In this document: positions 47,012 to 59,400 of the stretch, piece by piece
How positions within the stretch are numbered: the first letter of the stretch is position 1
Layout of the letters: each line of letters opens with the position of its first letter
DNA from: Cryptomeria japonica
Lineage: Eukaryota; Streptophyta; Pinopsida; Cupressales; Cupressaceae
DNA: 64,000 bases
Direction: 5' to 3'
Assembly (NCBI RefSeq): GCF_030272615.1
Contig: NC_081406.1
Location: 168,035,861 to 168,099,860 of the forward strand
Notes under the pieces: model-generated
What the model was told of the DNA's origin: nothing
The model's input: the letters and a program-made list of their open reading frames with translations, nothing else
Database searches by the model: none
Position numbers and translations under genes: made by a program

Positions 47012-48543
47012 TTGTCCTCATATAGAAGGGAATAATGCCACACCCTGATAGTCAGGTCTCTCCATGCTATCCTTACATAGAAGGGATATTACTAAACCTT
47101 GATAGACATGTGGAGTCATCTCAACCTATGAGAGAATCAAGGGAGATTGACTTACCATCTCCACGGTCTTCCCAAGGTCATCCCGAGTCTCCACTCATGG
47201 GCCATGAGGTGGGGCACCATAACCAATTTATTGTCTTATTTAGGTGAGTCCTAATTACCCAACCCAATTAATCAATAATTATAGTTATCACTTATTTAAA
47301 TCAAGGAAAACACCCAACGTGTTCTTGGTGGTCTAGGCTTCAAGCATCATTACAAGGAACCTCTTGACCCCATCCATCATGTGGAAGCCCACTTTCCCTA
47401 GTCATGTTCCAAGACCTTTATGGTAAAAATAAATCACAATAGCAAGAAGGGGGCTTATACAAAATGCATCCACAACATTATCAACATGAACATATGTCAA
47501 ATTGAAAACATAGGCAAGCCAAAATGCCAATATATAATATAAGAGCCTCAACAATAAACCAGTCAAAATTAATAAATAAGATCAAGGCATACATCCTTCT
47601 CTCTCATCCATGAAAAGTGTCAAATCCTCAACAACAAAAGGGCATCATCCTATTGGAGCTATAATAGCATATCCTTTACAACAAGGTATACATCCTCTTG
47701 TTGGAGAAATACAATAATCCTCAATGGCAAGGTATCCAACCTCTCACTAGAGCCAAAAACAATAGTAAAATAGCCAACATTGATCCATAAACAACTCTAA
47801 GATATACTAGAGAATCAACAAATACCTCTGGTACAAAAAATCCAACACAAAAAATTGACCCAGAAGATCAAAATAAGCTTAGGCATGTAAACAAAGCAGA
47901 TTCGTGCATCTATAAAATATAATAGCACTTATGTCAACCAAATTAGTGCCTTTTCTAGCTATTTTAGTGAATATGGCCGACAATGTAGCACTTAGTACAA
48001 CTCTATAAGCGTATTAGATGAACAAAATAATGCATTCATCAATAACAATAATGCATGTGACAGTTTGGATAACGCTTTTACCAATTTCTCTAGTGCATAT
48101 AATGAAAGTATTAGCACTTTTGAGGTTTTAGCGCATCCGCACAGAGTTTTAGTGCTTCCACAAAAAGACTCAAAGAATGACATAGCTAAAGTTGCAATGA
48201 ATCTATAAAATCATGAAGGCTACTCAAGATGCTGAAATCTCAACAATAAAAGATGCAAGGATAATTAGAGAACCAAGATCCAAATAAAAGTATCAAGAAA
48301 AGATTTGAGACATGGAATCGATCACAAGTCTCGGACATGGACTCCTGACAGAGTTCGAATAGTAATCAATTCACAGAGGGAAATAATTGAACTCTCTCAA
48401 TCACATGAATCACAAATACACCTCCAAATCCATAAAATCCAAATGCCATTCTCCAAAAAGCAATACAGTGCAAGATACCAAGGATATGCACTACGCATAG
48501 TGAACAATGCCAGAAATTATACAAGGGAATAACACAGACAGTA

Positions 48544-48621
<78 letters not shown>

Positions 48622-50204
48622 CCAACCTTATGTTTAATCTATGTAAACCGAATTCAGATTTATTTTTCCCATAGACAATCTCATCCACGCACAAGTCAAA
48701 CAACATTTTTGAAAACAAATTGCAGAGAAAGAGAGAAAACTCCACTAACCTAGGAAATAAAAGTGATGGCAAGAAATTTGAAGACGAGCTAAATCCAAAT
48801 CCAAACAAGCTTCAACCAATCCCAAATCCAAGCAAGCTCCAATCAACCAAAATCTTTGAATCATAGAAAAATAATACTAGAAGCTAACCCAACAAAATTA
48901 TCAAAGAGCTCAATAAATAAAATTGCCTTCGAAAACTATGCAATAAACCGACCAATCAAAATAATGCAAAATACTATATTCTATACCAACCCCCTTCCCG
49001 AATTTGAGGTAAGAATATAAAATACTATTATTTACTCACCCCAAATCTCAACCAATAGAATAATAGGGTAGGTAAGATTTACAATATTTAATTATCCAAG
49101 TAATAACAAGAGAAATATAAAACCAATAACAATTAAACAATAAATCAAGGCCTAATAAAATAATTCAAAGCCCAACCATGAATAAATCAAGGGCTATTAT
49201 AAATAAATACCACAAATGAATATAAGATCATACTAACATAAAATCATGAATAATTAAACAATAAATAAATAATCGATTAAACACTAAATCATTAAATCAA
49301 TTAAATAATTATAAAAGAACCAAATAAATATAAGCCAGTAAATCAGTAAAACATTAACTAAATAAACCAAGTTTAATAAACATTAATCAAGCCAACACAA
49401 TAAATAATAATAAATTACTCAATTAATAATTAAATAATCCAAACTATATAATAAATTAACTCTAGCATTAATAAACTATATTAAACAAATATTAATTAAT
49501 CACACAATCAAATACTCACAACACCTCAAAGCAACCCGACATTGGGTCAAACATCACAACACAAGACTCCAACCATTGACTCAAGCCATGACACTAACTA
49601 ACAAGGATGACAACTTAAGCCTAGAGTGTGTAGAGGGAGCTCATGCCATCTCCAACAACTTGTCATTGGGATAAAGACACTCTCAAACCTATGAGACCAA
49701 GTGGCGTTGGTGTCTGGTACCTGCAATCTTGCAACCACTAATAACCACAATACACATACATAATAATATATACCGTAAATATTCTAGCAAGTGAAGAGAA
49801 TCACAACATCATATTGTGCTCATGGCGAGTGATATGACATTGTATATATCACAAATACACTAGAAGACAATCACAACCATCATAGCATCCACTCAATCAA
49901 TATGATCATGAAATAAGGTTAGGATAATCAATATGTCATCATAATGTCATAACAATATGATCCATCCAAGGACAATGATATGTGCATACAGGTCATCAAC
50001 TATAAATCCATCACCATAATAGTCTATGGTTTGTCATTCATCCATAGAGTCATCATATAAAATATGTCCATATAAATGTCTAGCATCATGAAATAGCATC
50101 AAAAATATAGGTAGAATCATAAGAATGAATCAAAAAATCATCAAAGAGTCTAAGAAAGTCTAATAATGCATAAGTCAAAAGATGAATAAAAAAGGGACAC
50201 TTCA
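47012..50204 (-). repeat. Element H, 3' LTR (outer end missing)
   Basis: 47012-48545 matches 55975-57490 of the other LTR (for example AGAAGGGAATAATG, TCTTGGTGGTCTAGGCTTCA). The inner edge is ...GGGACACTTCA at 50204, which on the minus strand is TGAAGTGTCCC, right after the PPT. Chance open frames only. Confidence 0.82.
48546..48619 (+). repeat. (TA)n microsatellite, about 37 units
   Basis: 74 uninterrupted bases of TA inside element H's left LTR. The right LTR has only GGATATATATAAT at the same place (57492-57503), then breaks off. Confidence 0.97.
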
Positions 50205-50218
50205 TCCTCCCCCCCTTT
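50205..50218 (-). other. Element H polypurine tract
   Basis: The minus strand reads AAAGGGGGGAGGA directly before the LTR start TGAAGTG. Confidence 0.85.
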
Positions 50219-50271
50219 GCCTAGGCTTACTCCTGGAAGCCTGAGAACAAATAAGGGTAAATCTCTCTCAT

Positions 50272-50652
50272 CTATGTTGCATTATCCCAAGTCACCAAAG
50301 AATTGTCACTCGGGTCCCATTGGACCCTCACCTTCTCTATGTCACAACCCCTAAGGGTCATCCCCCAACATTGAAGAATGTGGATGGGCTCCAAAGAAAG
50401 TTGTTCATCCTCTACCTGCAATATATTCCAATCCAAAACATGGGATACATGAGGATAATATGGTCTCAAAATAGACACATGAAAAACATCATGGATGCAG
50501 GACAAGCTGGGTGGCAAGGCAAGGTGGTAAGCCACAAGACCAATCCTCTCCATCTCAAAAGGTCCAACAAAACAAGGTGCCAGCTTAGACCTTTTTCCAT
50601 AATAGATAGGACACTTTCGTGGGTGCACTCTCAAACATACCTTGTCACCCAC
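50272..50652 (-). pseudogene. Element H integrase C-terminus and chromodomain
   Basis: An open minus-strand frame of 126 residues: MGDKVCLRVHPRKCPIYYG, KLAPCFVGPFEMERIG, then HDVFHVSILRPYYP and, near the end, VRVQWDPSDNSLVTWDNA. The GPF/Y-type module followed by a chromodomain-like tail is characteristic of plant chromoviruses, where it helps target integration to chromatin. Confidence 0.82.
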
Positions 50653-50661
50653 TGAAAACTA

Positions 50662-51640
50662 TTAATCTACATGATGAGCATTCACATATTTATGTTGCCC
50701 GTCTTGCGCTACAATCAAATGCTCTCTAATGCATGACACCTGCTGCTCCATATCCTGCAACATCTTTGAACCAATAAGCACTCTGTCATCCAAACAATCC
50801 CAACTCAATGGTGTACGACATGGTCTCCCATACAATGCCTGAAAAGGGGACATGTCGATTGAACTATAATAGCCATTATTATATGCAAGTTCAACCAAAT
50901 AGAGATAATCCTCCCATCAAGACCGCTGATCCATAACATACATCTGCAACATGTCCTCCAAAACCTTATTGACTCTCTTAGTCTATCCATTTGTCTCAAG
51001 ATCATATATTGAACTAAAGTTCAATTGGGCTCCTAAATCATGCTGAAGAGATGTCTATAATACTGAAGTAAACACTGGATCACGATCTGATATAATCCGA
51101 TAAGGAATACCATGCAACCTCACTATAGTCTTAATGAAAATACGAACCACTATCACTATTGTGTAGGATGTTCTGATTGAAGAGATATGTGCCACCATGG
51201 TCAACCTATCAATGGTGACCATAATAGCATCATGAGGATGAGAATACATAGGCAATCCAGCTATAAAATCCATAGATATGATGTCCCATTTCTAATCTGG
51301 AACCAGGTTTGACTACAACAAACCTATTAGATATTGATGTTCTGCCTTTACTCGATGAGACTCCAAGAAACAAGACACAAAATTTGTTATATCTCTCCTC
51401 ATGCTTGCCAAAAAATACAACTGTCCCAAATCTATGTGCATCTTCTTGACACCTGGATGTGTCGAGTAAGGTGCACGATGAGCCTCTGACAAAATCAAAG
51501 CATGAAATCCATCTAAAGGTGGAACATAAATGCATCCCAAATGACAAGGAAGACCATCTAACTCCAATGAATAACCTGCATATCTGCCATCCAAAGCTCT
51601 CCCTAAACCAATCTCTGCATTGACCTCTTGGTACCAAGCA
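50662..51640 (-). pseudogene. Element H integrase
   Basis: Minus strand, in frames that shift: the HHCC region HRAPYSTHPGVKKMH...FVSCFLES (second Cys lost), then WDIISMDFIAGLP (about 51280) with the first Asp, ISDRDPVFTS (about 51070) with the second Asp, and MVELAYNNGYYSSIDMSPF (50898 on), ALYGRPCRTPLSW. All core blocks are recognisable but broken by stops. Confidence 0.82.
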
Positions 51641-52960
51641 TTTGAAGGAAGTGCGCTAAGAATACGACACCTCAAATCCACACTAAGAGTCATCACTGAA
51701 ACCTCATGCCTCCTACCACTTAATGAATCTACTACCACATTCCCCTTACCTTGAATATATTTCACCTCAAAATCATACTCCCACAAGAACTCCATCCAAT
51801 GTCGTTGCCTAGTATTCAGGTTCGATTGCGTGAAGATATCCTGCAAACTACGATGATCACCATGCAACTCAAATAGATGCCCAAGAAGGAAATTCTACAT
51901 CAAACCAAAACATGCACAACTATCGCTAACTCTAAATCATGAGTAGGATAATTAAACTCGTGATATTTTATTTTACGAAACTCATATGTTATCACTCGAC
52001 CATCCTGCATGAGAACTGCTCCAAGACCATCCAAAGAAGCATCTGTGCACACCATAAAATCTCCTAACAAATCTGGCACTGCTAGAATAGGTGCACTAGT
52101 CAAACACTCCTTAAGCATTTGAAAAGATGCCTCACACTGATCTGACCACATAAGCTTCTTCCCTTTCCTCTGAAGAGAAGTAATAGGATGGGCAATCTTC
52201 AAAAATCCCTAAACAAATTGGCGATAATAACCTGCAAGCCCCATGAAAATGCAAACCTCACCCACATTAGTGGGTGCTAGCCAATCCACATTAGCCTAAA
52301 TCTTAGAGGGATACACTATGATACCCTCTCTTTATATGACATGGCCAAAATACTTAACCTTTGACTGGAAGAACACACACTTAGCCATATTGGCATATAA
52401 TTTATTCTCTTGAAGGCACTGCAAAACCTATCTCAAATGCACCTCATGTTCCTCTACTAATCTCAAATAGACCAATATATCATCCAAGAACACAAGAAAA
52501 AACCTATCAAGATAACTCTTGAACACCCCATTCATCAAACTCATAAACATCGAAGGAGCATTGGTAAGCCCAAATGGTACCACGGTAAACTCATAATGTC
52601 CATAGCGAGTAAAAAATGTTGTACTATGAATATTTGTCTCGTGAATCTATAACTGATGATACCTGGACTAAAGATCTATCCTAGAGAAGAATTTTGCATG
52701 CTTAATCTAGTCAAAGAGGTCATCAATCCTTGGTAAAGGGTAACAATTATTCATCATCACCTTATTCAGTTGTCTATAATCAATGCATAAGCAAAGAGAT
52801 CTATCCTTCTTCTCCACAAACAACACAGACACACCCCATGGGGAAACACTAGGATGAATGAATCCCTTAGCTAGAAACTCTTCTAGCTACAACCTCAACT
52901 AAACTCTTGGGCAGTCATCGGATAAGGAGCCTTAGATATAGGCTTTGTTCCAAGAACCAA
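51640..52960 (-). pseudogene. Element H reverse transcriptase and RNase H
   Basis: Minus strand: [19 protein letters not shown] (about 52820), [44 protein letters not shown] (about 52490-52450, catalytic DD present), KVKYFGHVI, GLAGYYRQFV. RNase [20 protein letters not shown] (52160), [19 protein letters not shown] (about 52050), then a frameshift into QDIFTQSNLNTRQRHWMEFL and FEVKYIQGKGNVVVDSLS. Several TAG/TAA stops. Confidence 0.83.
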
Positions 52961-53170
52961 ATCTATCTAAAAATCAATGTCGTGCTTAGGTGGCATACCC
53001 GAAATCTTGCCAGGGAAAACATTTGAAAACTCCTGAAGGATGGGATGATGATGAAAGATATCACCACGATTCTCTTCCTCATCCAAGTCATTCAACCTCA
53101 CTACAAACAAATGATAACCCTATTGTGCACACTTCAAATGCATAGCATAAATCATGTGAAAAGAAATAGG

Positions 53171-53560
53171 TCAATGTACACCCACTATCTCCACATTCTT
53201 CCCACTATCATCAAGACACTGCAATCTCTTTTCATGAAAATCAATTTGAGCTCGATGATCCTCAAGCCAATCTATACCTAGAACAACATCATAGGATCCC
53301 AAAGAAATAATATGAAGATCCACTGAGGTGGTACATACTCCCAAATCCAACGCACAATCATTCACATAGGAATCCACTGCCACCTTGGACCTCAGCCAAC
53401 TCAACCTGCCACCTATCATCTTTCTTTGCCATAGAAAGCCTGCATCTCTCTACTAAAGGTGGATAAATGAAAGAAAACGAAGCACCCAAATCAAAAAACA
53501 CTAAGCAAGGCATACCACCTATCTCACCTCTAGTCTCAACAATTGTGCCCTAGTGCTTAG
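53171..53560 (-). pseudogene. Element H protease
   Basis: Minus strand: FFDLGASFSFIYPPL (about 53500; the usual DSGASHSF with DLG at the active site) and, from 53419, LGVCTTSVDLHIISLGSYDV, VLGIDWLEDHRAQIDFHEK. Matches Ty3 aspartic proteases of the RVP_2 type. The active-site change would inactivate it. Confidence 0.78.
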
Positions 53561-53639
53561 CTTGATGATTATCGACCACTGCAAATACACGATGAGATTC
53601 CCCTGCATCACCAACTATAGGCTCTTAATCATCTGGCCT

Positions 53640-54610
53640 CTAAACATACATCTATGTAGACCTCTTAGGACAACTATTGGTAATATGTCCCTACTTCCCA
53701 CAAGAGAAACAACCTCCTCTGCTAAATCATCTACTAAATGGAGGTGCATTGGGCTGCTAAACACTACCTCTGTTGGATTTTTGTTGATAACTTTGTGTTG
53801 AACTCTGTGTTGGCTAAGACGGAAAAGATGGCCTATCATGTTTCCTTATGTGATTCCTATCATCCTGAGATCTAACACCATGAACAAAACTCTTACTCTA
53901 AGGATACTTCCTTGAAAGAAGAAGGATAGCTCCCGGAAAAACCCGAAGTTTGCATCACAACTGATCCTGTAGCTAGAGCACTAACTGTTTGCACACCTGG
54001 TGTACCTCCTAATGCTAAAGTAAAATTATCCTCAACCAAACACGCCTTCTCCATGGCTACCACCATAGAATTAGGCTCTCTAAACTCCACCACTAATGCG
54101 GTTGCTAAGACCTCTAACAAAATTTTGCACCAACATAGCCTCATCATCCACTATTCTAGCATACTACTTAAGTTCAAAGAACTTACGCTCATACTGCTCA
54201 ATTGTCATATTTTTTTGCTTCAAATCATGAAACTCATTAGCCTTCCTCTGCCTCTAAAGAGCTGATAGGAAACATGCATGAAACCACTCAAGAAACAACT
54301 CCCAAGAAACTGTCACAATGTTCAAATGCATCTTCTACTCCTCCATATGCCGCCAAGTAGAAGAAAAATCATGAAGATGCATAATCACACACCTAGTCTT
54401 GGTGTTATTGCTATACGGGTGCATAGAAAAACACCTCCCCAAATCTAGAATCACATTGACCAACTGCAACATTGCATCACCTTGTTCCTCTTGATGATCA
54501 TGTTGTTTCTCCTCATGGCATGACTCTTCAGAAACCTTGAGACGAGGATTTCGTTGAGTACCCATATGACCACCACGTTCATGACCATGACCTCTACCTA
54601 TAGTAGGCAT
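53640..54610 (-). pseudogene. Element H gag
   Basis: Minus strand from 54610: MPTIGRGHGHERGGHMG and an acidic/H-rich stretch, then broken pieces with NEFHDLKQKNMTIEQYERKF (about 54235) and MLVQNFVRGLSNRI, typical of Ty3 Gag. One knuckle, CFSCGK-stop-GHITNSC (about 53712), has a TAG where Gln would be expected. Frames shift several times. Confidence 0.75.
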
Positions 54611-54767
54611 CTTGTCTAACCAAGATGCAAAGAAACTATAAGCTAAAATCTAGCATAACTAATGCAAGAAAATAAATAGCAGGGATAACCTCATGGCTAA
54701 CCCAAGCTAAGTGCTAACACACACAATGGGATCATATGAAACAAAAGTACCCAGCATATGAACATGG

Positions 54768-54779
54768 GCTCTGATACTA
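54768..54779 (-). other. Element H primer-binding site
   Basis: The minus strand gives TAGTATCAGAGC, 11 of 12 identical to the initiator-Met PBS, two bases from the right LTR. Confidence 0.85.
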
Positions 54780-54781
54780 GA

Positions 54782-57500
54782 TGTAATGCCCAACAAAATA
54801 CCCTAGAGAAATAAAGATAATAAACATGCAAGTGGAGAAAAAAAAATTAACCATCTACTAATGCAACATAATTAACTTAATACACAATTGCAATAACCAT
54901 TCATCTAATAGTTACACATCCAATCCATGACCATAAAAATGAACATATTACACAAATGAAAATAATCATAACAACTCTACCTCTAACATTCCCTAAAGTA
55001 TCTAAATGCCATTAATTAAGTAACAAAACATACATCATCACATTCACTTATCATAATCAATTCTACTTATACAATTTCCTTTAAATCATTTACTTCCTCT
55101 AATGCATAAATAATATTCCTTACTTGCTCACCATGCATGCAACCTAACTCATTCTAATACCCATTTATCCTTTTAAGTTCCTTTTTAGAGCACCAATACC
55201 AAATGTTCCTAATCCCCTTTTCAATTACAATCAATGCACTTCAAATATTAATTTCATACTACATGCCTAAATACTTTCTAGAATGATCATGTATAATTCT
55301 TATTATTAGCAGATTATTATTAACCAAGAGATAAGCATAACTATGAAGTAACCAACTTTTCTAAGTAGATACACATATTCCAAGACATTCAATATAACCA
55401 AATGACAACTTTATTAGCCATAAATCTAATTCCTTATTTCATAAGTGCCATAACCAATTACACAGAGGTCCAATAATGATTACAACTATATGTCCTCTTA
55501 CATCATTCCTACTACATAGAGATACAAGATTAATCTTAAATCAAATACATAGCTTAAAAAATAATTACATCTTTCTCTCAATTTTACAACTACAAATGCC
55601 AAAAGAACCAAGATACATAAATCTGCTATAAGAATCCTCCCATAAGCCAAAGAGATATGAATCAATCCATGCTCAAGCATCCAACTAAGAACATCCCAAT
55701 GGAAGAAGACATCAAACCACCTAACTATGTGGAATCAAAGAAGCCACCCCTCGTGCTAGCAGATGACATAAGGTCCCACACACACTCTAGACCTAAGCTA
55801 ACACCTTTCAACCAAAAGATACAACACAAGAAACCACAACAACAATTACATAAATCCAATTAGCCAAATCACATCACAAGGCTAATCATAAATCATAGAA
55901 ACTCCTAGAGGCATACCAACAATCAAGGCATTGGGAACAAGGACACATGTAGGGAAAGAGTGTCATCACGTGATATCCTCACATAGAAGGGAATAATGTC
56001 ACACCCTGATAGTCATGTCTCTCCATGGTATCCTCACATATAAGGGATATTACCAAACCCTAATAGACATGTGGAGCCATCTCAACCTATGAGAGAATCT
56101 ACCTTACTGTCTCCACGGTCTTCTCAAGCTCATCCCAAGTCTCCACTCAAGGGCCATGAGGTGGGGAACCATAGCCAATTTATTATCTTATTTAGATGAG
56201 TTATAAATACCCAGACCAACTAATCAAATATCATGGTTATCACTTATTTAAATCAAGCAAAACCCCCAATGTGTTCTTGGTGGTCTAGGCTTCAAGCATC
56301 CTTACAAGGAACCTCTTGACAACCTATTCTCTTTTGACCCCAACCATCACATGGAAGACCACTCTCCCTAGTCATGTTCCAAGACCTTTAGGGTAAACAT
56401 AAATAACAATAACAACAAGGAGGCTTATACAAAATGCATCCATGATATCATCAACATGAACATATGCTAAACTGAAAACATAGGCAAGCCAAAATGCCAA
56501 TATATAAAATAAGAGAGTCAACCATAAACCAATCAAAATTAATAAACAAGAGCAAGGCATACATTCTTCTCACTCAGCCATGAACAATGTTAAATCCTCA
56601 ACAATGAAGCACATCATTCCCTTGGAGCTATAACAACATATCCTCTACACCAAGGTATACATCCTCTTGCTGGAGCAACACAATAATCCTCAACGGCAAG
56701 ACATCCTACCTCTTATCGGAGTCTCAAAAAATAGTAAAATAGCCAATACTGATCCATAAACAACTCTAAGATGTATTAGAGAATCAACAAATGCAACCCA
56801 AAAACTGACCCAGAAGATCAAAATAAGCTCAGGCATGTAAACAGAGCATATTCGTGCATATGTAGAATAGAACAACACTTCTATCGACCAGATTAGCGCC
56901 CTTGCAAGGTAGTTCAATGCATATGGCCAATAGTGTAGTGCTTAGTACAACTCTACTAGCGCATTAGGCAAACATAACAACACATTCATCAATAATAGTA
57001 GCGCATGTGATATTTGGATAGCGCTTCTACCAATTTCTCTAGCACATATAATGAAAGGATTAGTGCTTCTAAGGTTTTAGCGCATCCGCATAGAGTTTTA
57101 GCGCTTCCACAAAGAGACTCGAAGAATGACATAGCTAAAGTTACAACGAATCTAGAAAATCATGAAGGCTACTTAAGATGCTGAAATCTCAACAATCAAA
57201 GATGCAAGAATAATTAACCAAGCTCCAAATAAAAGTATCAAGAACATATTTGAGACATGTAATTGATCACAAGTCTCGGACATGGACTCTCGACAAAGTT
57301 CGAACAATAATCAATTTACAGAGGGAAATAATTGAACTCTCTTCGATCATATGAATACCAAATACACCTCCAAATCCATACCATACAATTGTCATTCTCA
57401 CAAAAGCAATACAGTCCAGGATACCAAGGATATGCATTGCACATAATGAACAATGTCGAAAACTATACATAGGAATAACACAAACACAACAGGATATATA
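54782..57500 (-). repeat. Element H, 5' LTR (outer end missing)
   Basis: It starts TGTAATGCCCAAC beside the PBS and runs to GGATATATA at 57500, where it is joined, after about 10 bp of filler, to the middle of element I's LTR. The first 1.19 kb has no counterpart in the truncated left LTR. Confidence 0.8.
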
Positions 57501-57510
57501 TAATGGAATG

Positions 57511-58339
57511 CAAGTTCCTAGGTGAAGTAAAACATTTTTCAGATCGAAGGATACATTGAACCTAGTCAAGATTCAAGATCTGATGGCTATGATTGATCAT
57601 GGGAAATGTGATCAATGAGATTCAGCAGTTAGGAAATTGTTTATAAATAAGAAATTGTTGATGAACAATGTATGCAGGCAAATGTAAGCACAGGGATGCT
57701 ACATAGTGATTACCGAGCACAGAAGCTTGAAGACCTATTTGAATAATAGAGTAGGGAGCCCAGTAGAGGGACAAGATAAGTCCTATGACTAGACAGTGTT
57801 GAGCAAATAAGAATTTGCTTTAGCATTTTAGATGTAAAGTTGCAGATATATTTTTATTACTGTTATTTTGTAAAGTGACAAAAAATCTCTTAACCGAGTG
57901 GACCTAACAGTCTTATTTGTAAATCCTCTAGCAAGGTAACATTCTAATTGAGTGTTTGAAATCCTTTGACAAGGTCACTTCTAACAAAGTGAAGATCCTA
58001 ACAGATCTAAGGGAAATCCTTTAACTGGGTCACATCTAGCAATGTGTTTGTAATCTTTAACAGGATTTGCTTTTAACTGAGCATACTCTAGAAGAGTATA
58101 TTTCTTAGTGGGTCCGAAATCCCACAGTGGTTTTTCCCTATTTGGGTTTCCACGTTAAATCTGGTGTTATATGTGTTATGATGATTATGTGTTTATGAGT
58201 TAGCATGTTTAGCCATTTTTGGTTATATTGCTGAAGTATAAGTTACCGAGGTTGAATCTGTTGATTTTATGGAAGATTAAGTTTGTATGATTCACCCCCC
58301 CCCTCTCATCTTGTTATCTATTAGCATTAGAACTTTACA
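57511..58339 (+). repeat. Element I, 5' LTR (truncated start)
   Basis: It begins inside the LTR at a position equal to 63709 of the right copy. It has a TATA-like TTATAAATAA (57641), the AACCGAGT/CTAACAG ladder (about 57890-58080), the TTTGGGTTTCCACGTT phrase (about 58141) and a C-run at about 58295, ending CTTTACA. Confidence 0.88.
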
Positions 58340-58341
58340 AT

Positions 58342-58353
58342 TGGTATCAGAGC
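58342..58353 (+). other. Element I primer-binding site
   Basis: TGGTATCAGAGC, two bases after the LTR end. Perfect initiator-Met match. Confidence 0.93.
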
Positions 58354-58402
58354 TTTGGAATCCAAAAGAAAAGTTTGAAGGTACTTGAGTTAAGATCCAA
58401 AG

Positions 58403-59400
58403 ATGTAGAAGAGGGATGCCCCAAAGCTGAACAAGTCAAGTTTTTCCACATGACAGAAAAGGATGAAGCTGCACCTATCAGGAATTGGAGAATATGCTAC
58501 ATACTATCTGGAGAATGATTATGTTGCACCAGTCACCTACCCGATGACTATGGAAGAGATAAGAGCGAAGCAAGAACACACTCAAGCAATGATTGAAATA
58601 TCATCAGCATTGACTGACTCAGAGTTTAATGATCTAGAAGGTTGTATTGATGCAAAGGCAATGTGGTCTAAGCTTATATCTGTTTATGGTGGTGATGAAC
58701 ATGTACAAAGAGCAAAAGTGGACAGTCTAAGAGGACAACTTGAATCCATGAGAATGAATGAAGGAGAGAACATAACCTAGTATAGTACAAGACTAAAGGA
58801 AATTTTCAATCAAATCAAAGGAGCAAGAGGAACTATTGAAGAGAAGGATGTCACAAGTAAGTTATTGAGAACCCTTCTACCTGCTTATGCAATTCGAGTC
58901 TCTACAATCAATGAATTGAGGTTTGTACCTAACATGCCAGTTTATTTAGATGCTACTATCGGTAAGCTACATGCATTTGAGTTAAGTAATTTTGATAACA
59001 GTGGGTCTTTGGTAAATAAAGTTGAATCTACATTCAGTTCTTTTCATCTTGGTGAATCTAATGATTACAATGATAGAATGAGTAAGTATTCTGAAGGGAA
59101 TCACAGTGGAGCAAGTGAAATATTTCATAAGAACATGGAAGAAGTGCAAAAACTGTATGAGGAAATCAGAAAGCAAGAAGAGTTTGAAGCATTGTTGGCC
59201 AGGAGGTTACCGAGAGGCAAAGGTAAGTATAAAGGAAATCTACCTTTGAAATGTTTCAATTGTGATAAAATAGGACATATGGCCTCTAACTGCCCTGACA
59301 AAGAATCTAGTGAAAAGAGAGAATACCAAGATGACAGACAGAAAGACAATCACTACAGAGGATACCGAGATTTCAGAAGAAGAGATAGAAAGAAATGCCT
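58403..59400 (+). pseudogene. Element I gag
   Basis: I place the start at the ATG at 58403, because the gag frame is continuous from there: TAG at 58406, NKSSFST, TGA at 58451 where Trp is expected, then QKRMKLHLSGIGEYATYYL. TAG at 58778 lies before YSTRLKEIFNQIKG, and the frame then runs open. It ends in a perfect zinc knuckle, CFNCDKIGHMASNC (59252-59293), followed by a basic and acidic tail. Copia Gag of the UBN2 type forms the particle and binds RNA. Only nonsense changes disable it. Confidence 0.88.

Larger units (their letters stand above)
47012..57500 (-). mobile_element. Ty3 chromodomain element H
   Basis: A minus-strand Ty3/gypsy element with gag, protease, RT, RNase H, integrase and a C-terminal chromodomain-like segment. 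Left LTR 47012-50204 (outer end lost), interior 50205-54781, right LTR 54782-57500 (outer end lost). Combining both, the LTR would have been about 4.4 kb. Such long LTRs with a chromodomain suggest the Tekay/Del lineage, an inference. The coding region has many stops and frame changes. Confidence 0.85.

Noticed and set aside
48491-48808. Minus-strand frame with a long I-Y repeat
   Set aside because: It is a translation of the TA microsatellite inside an LTR.
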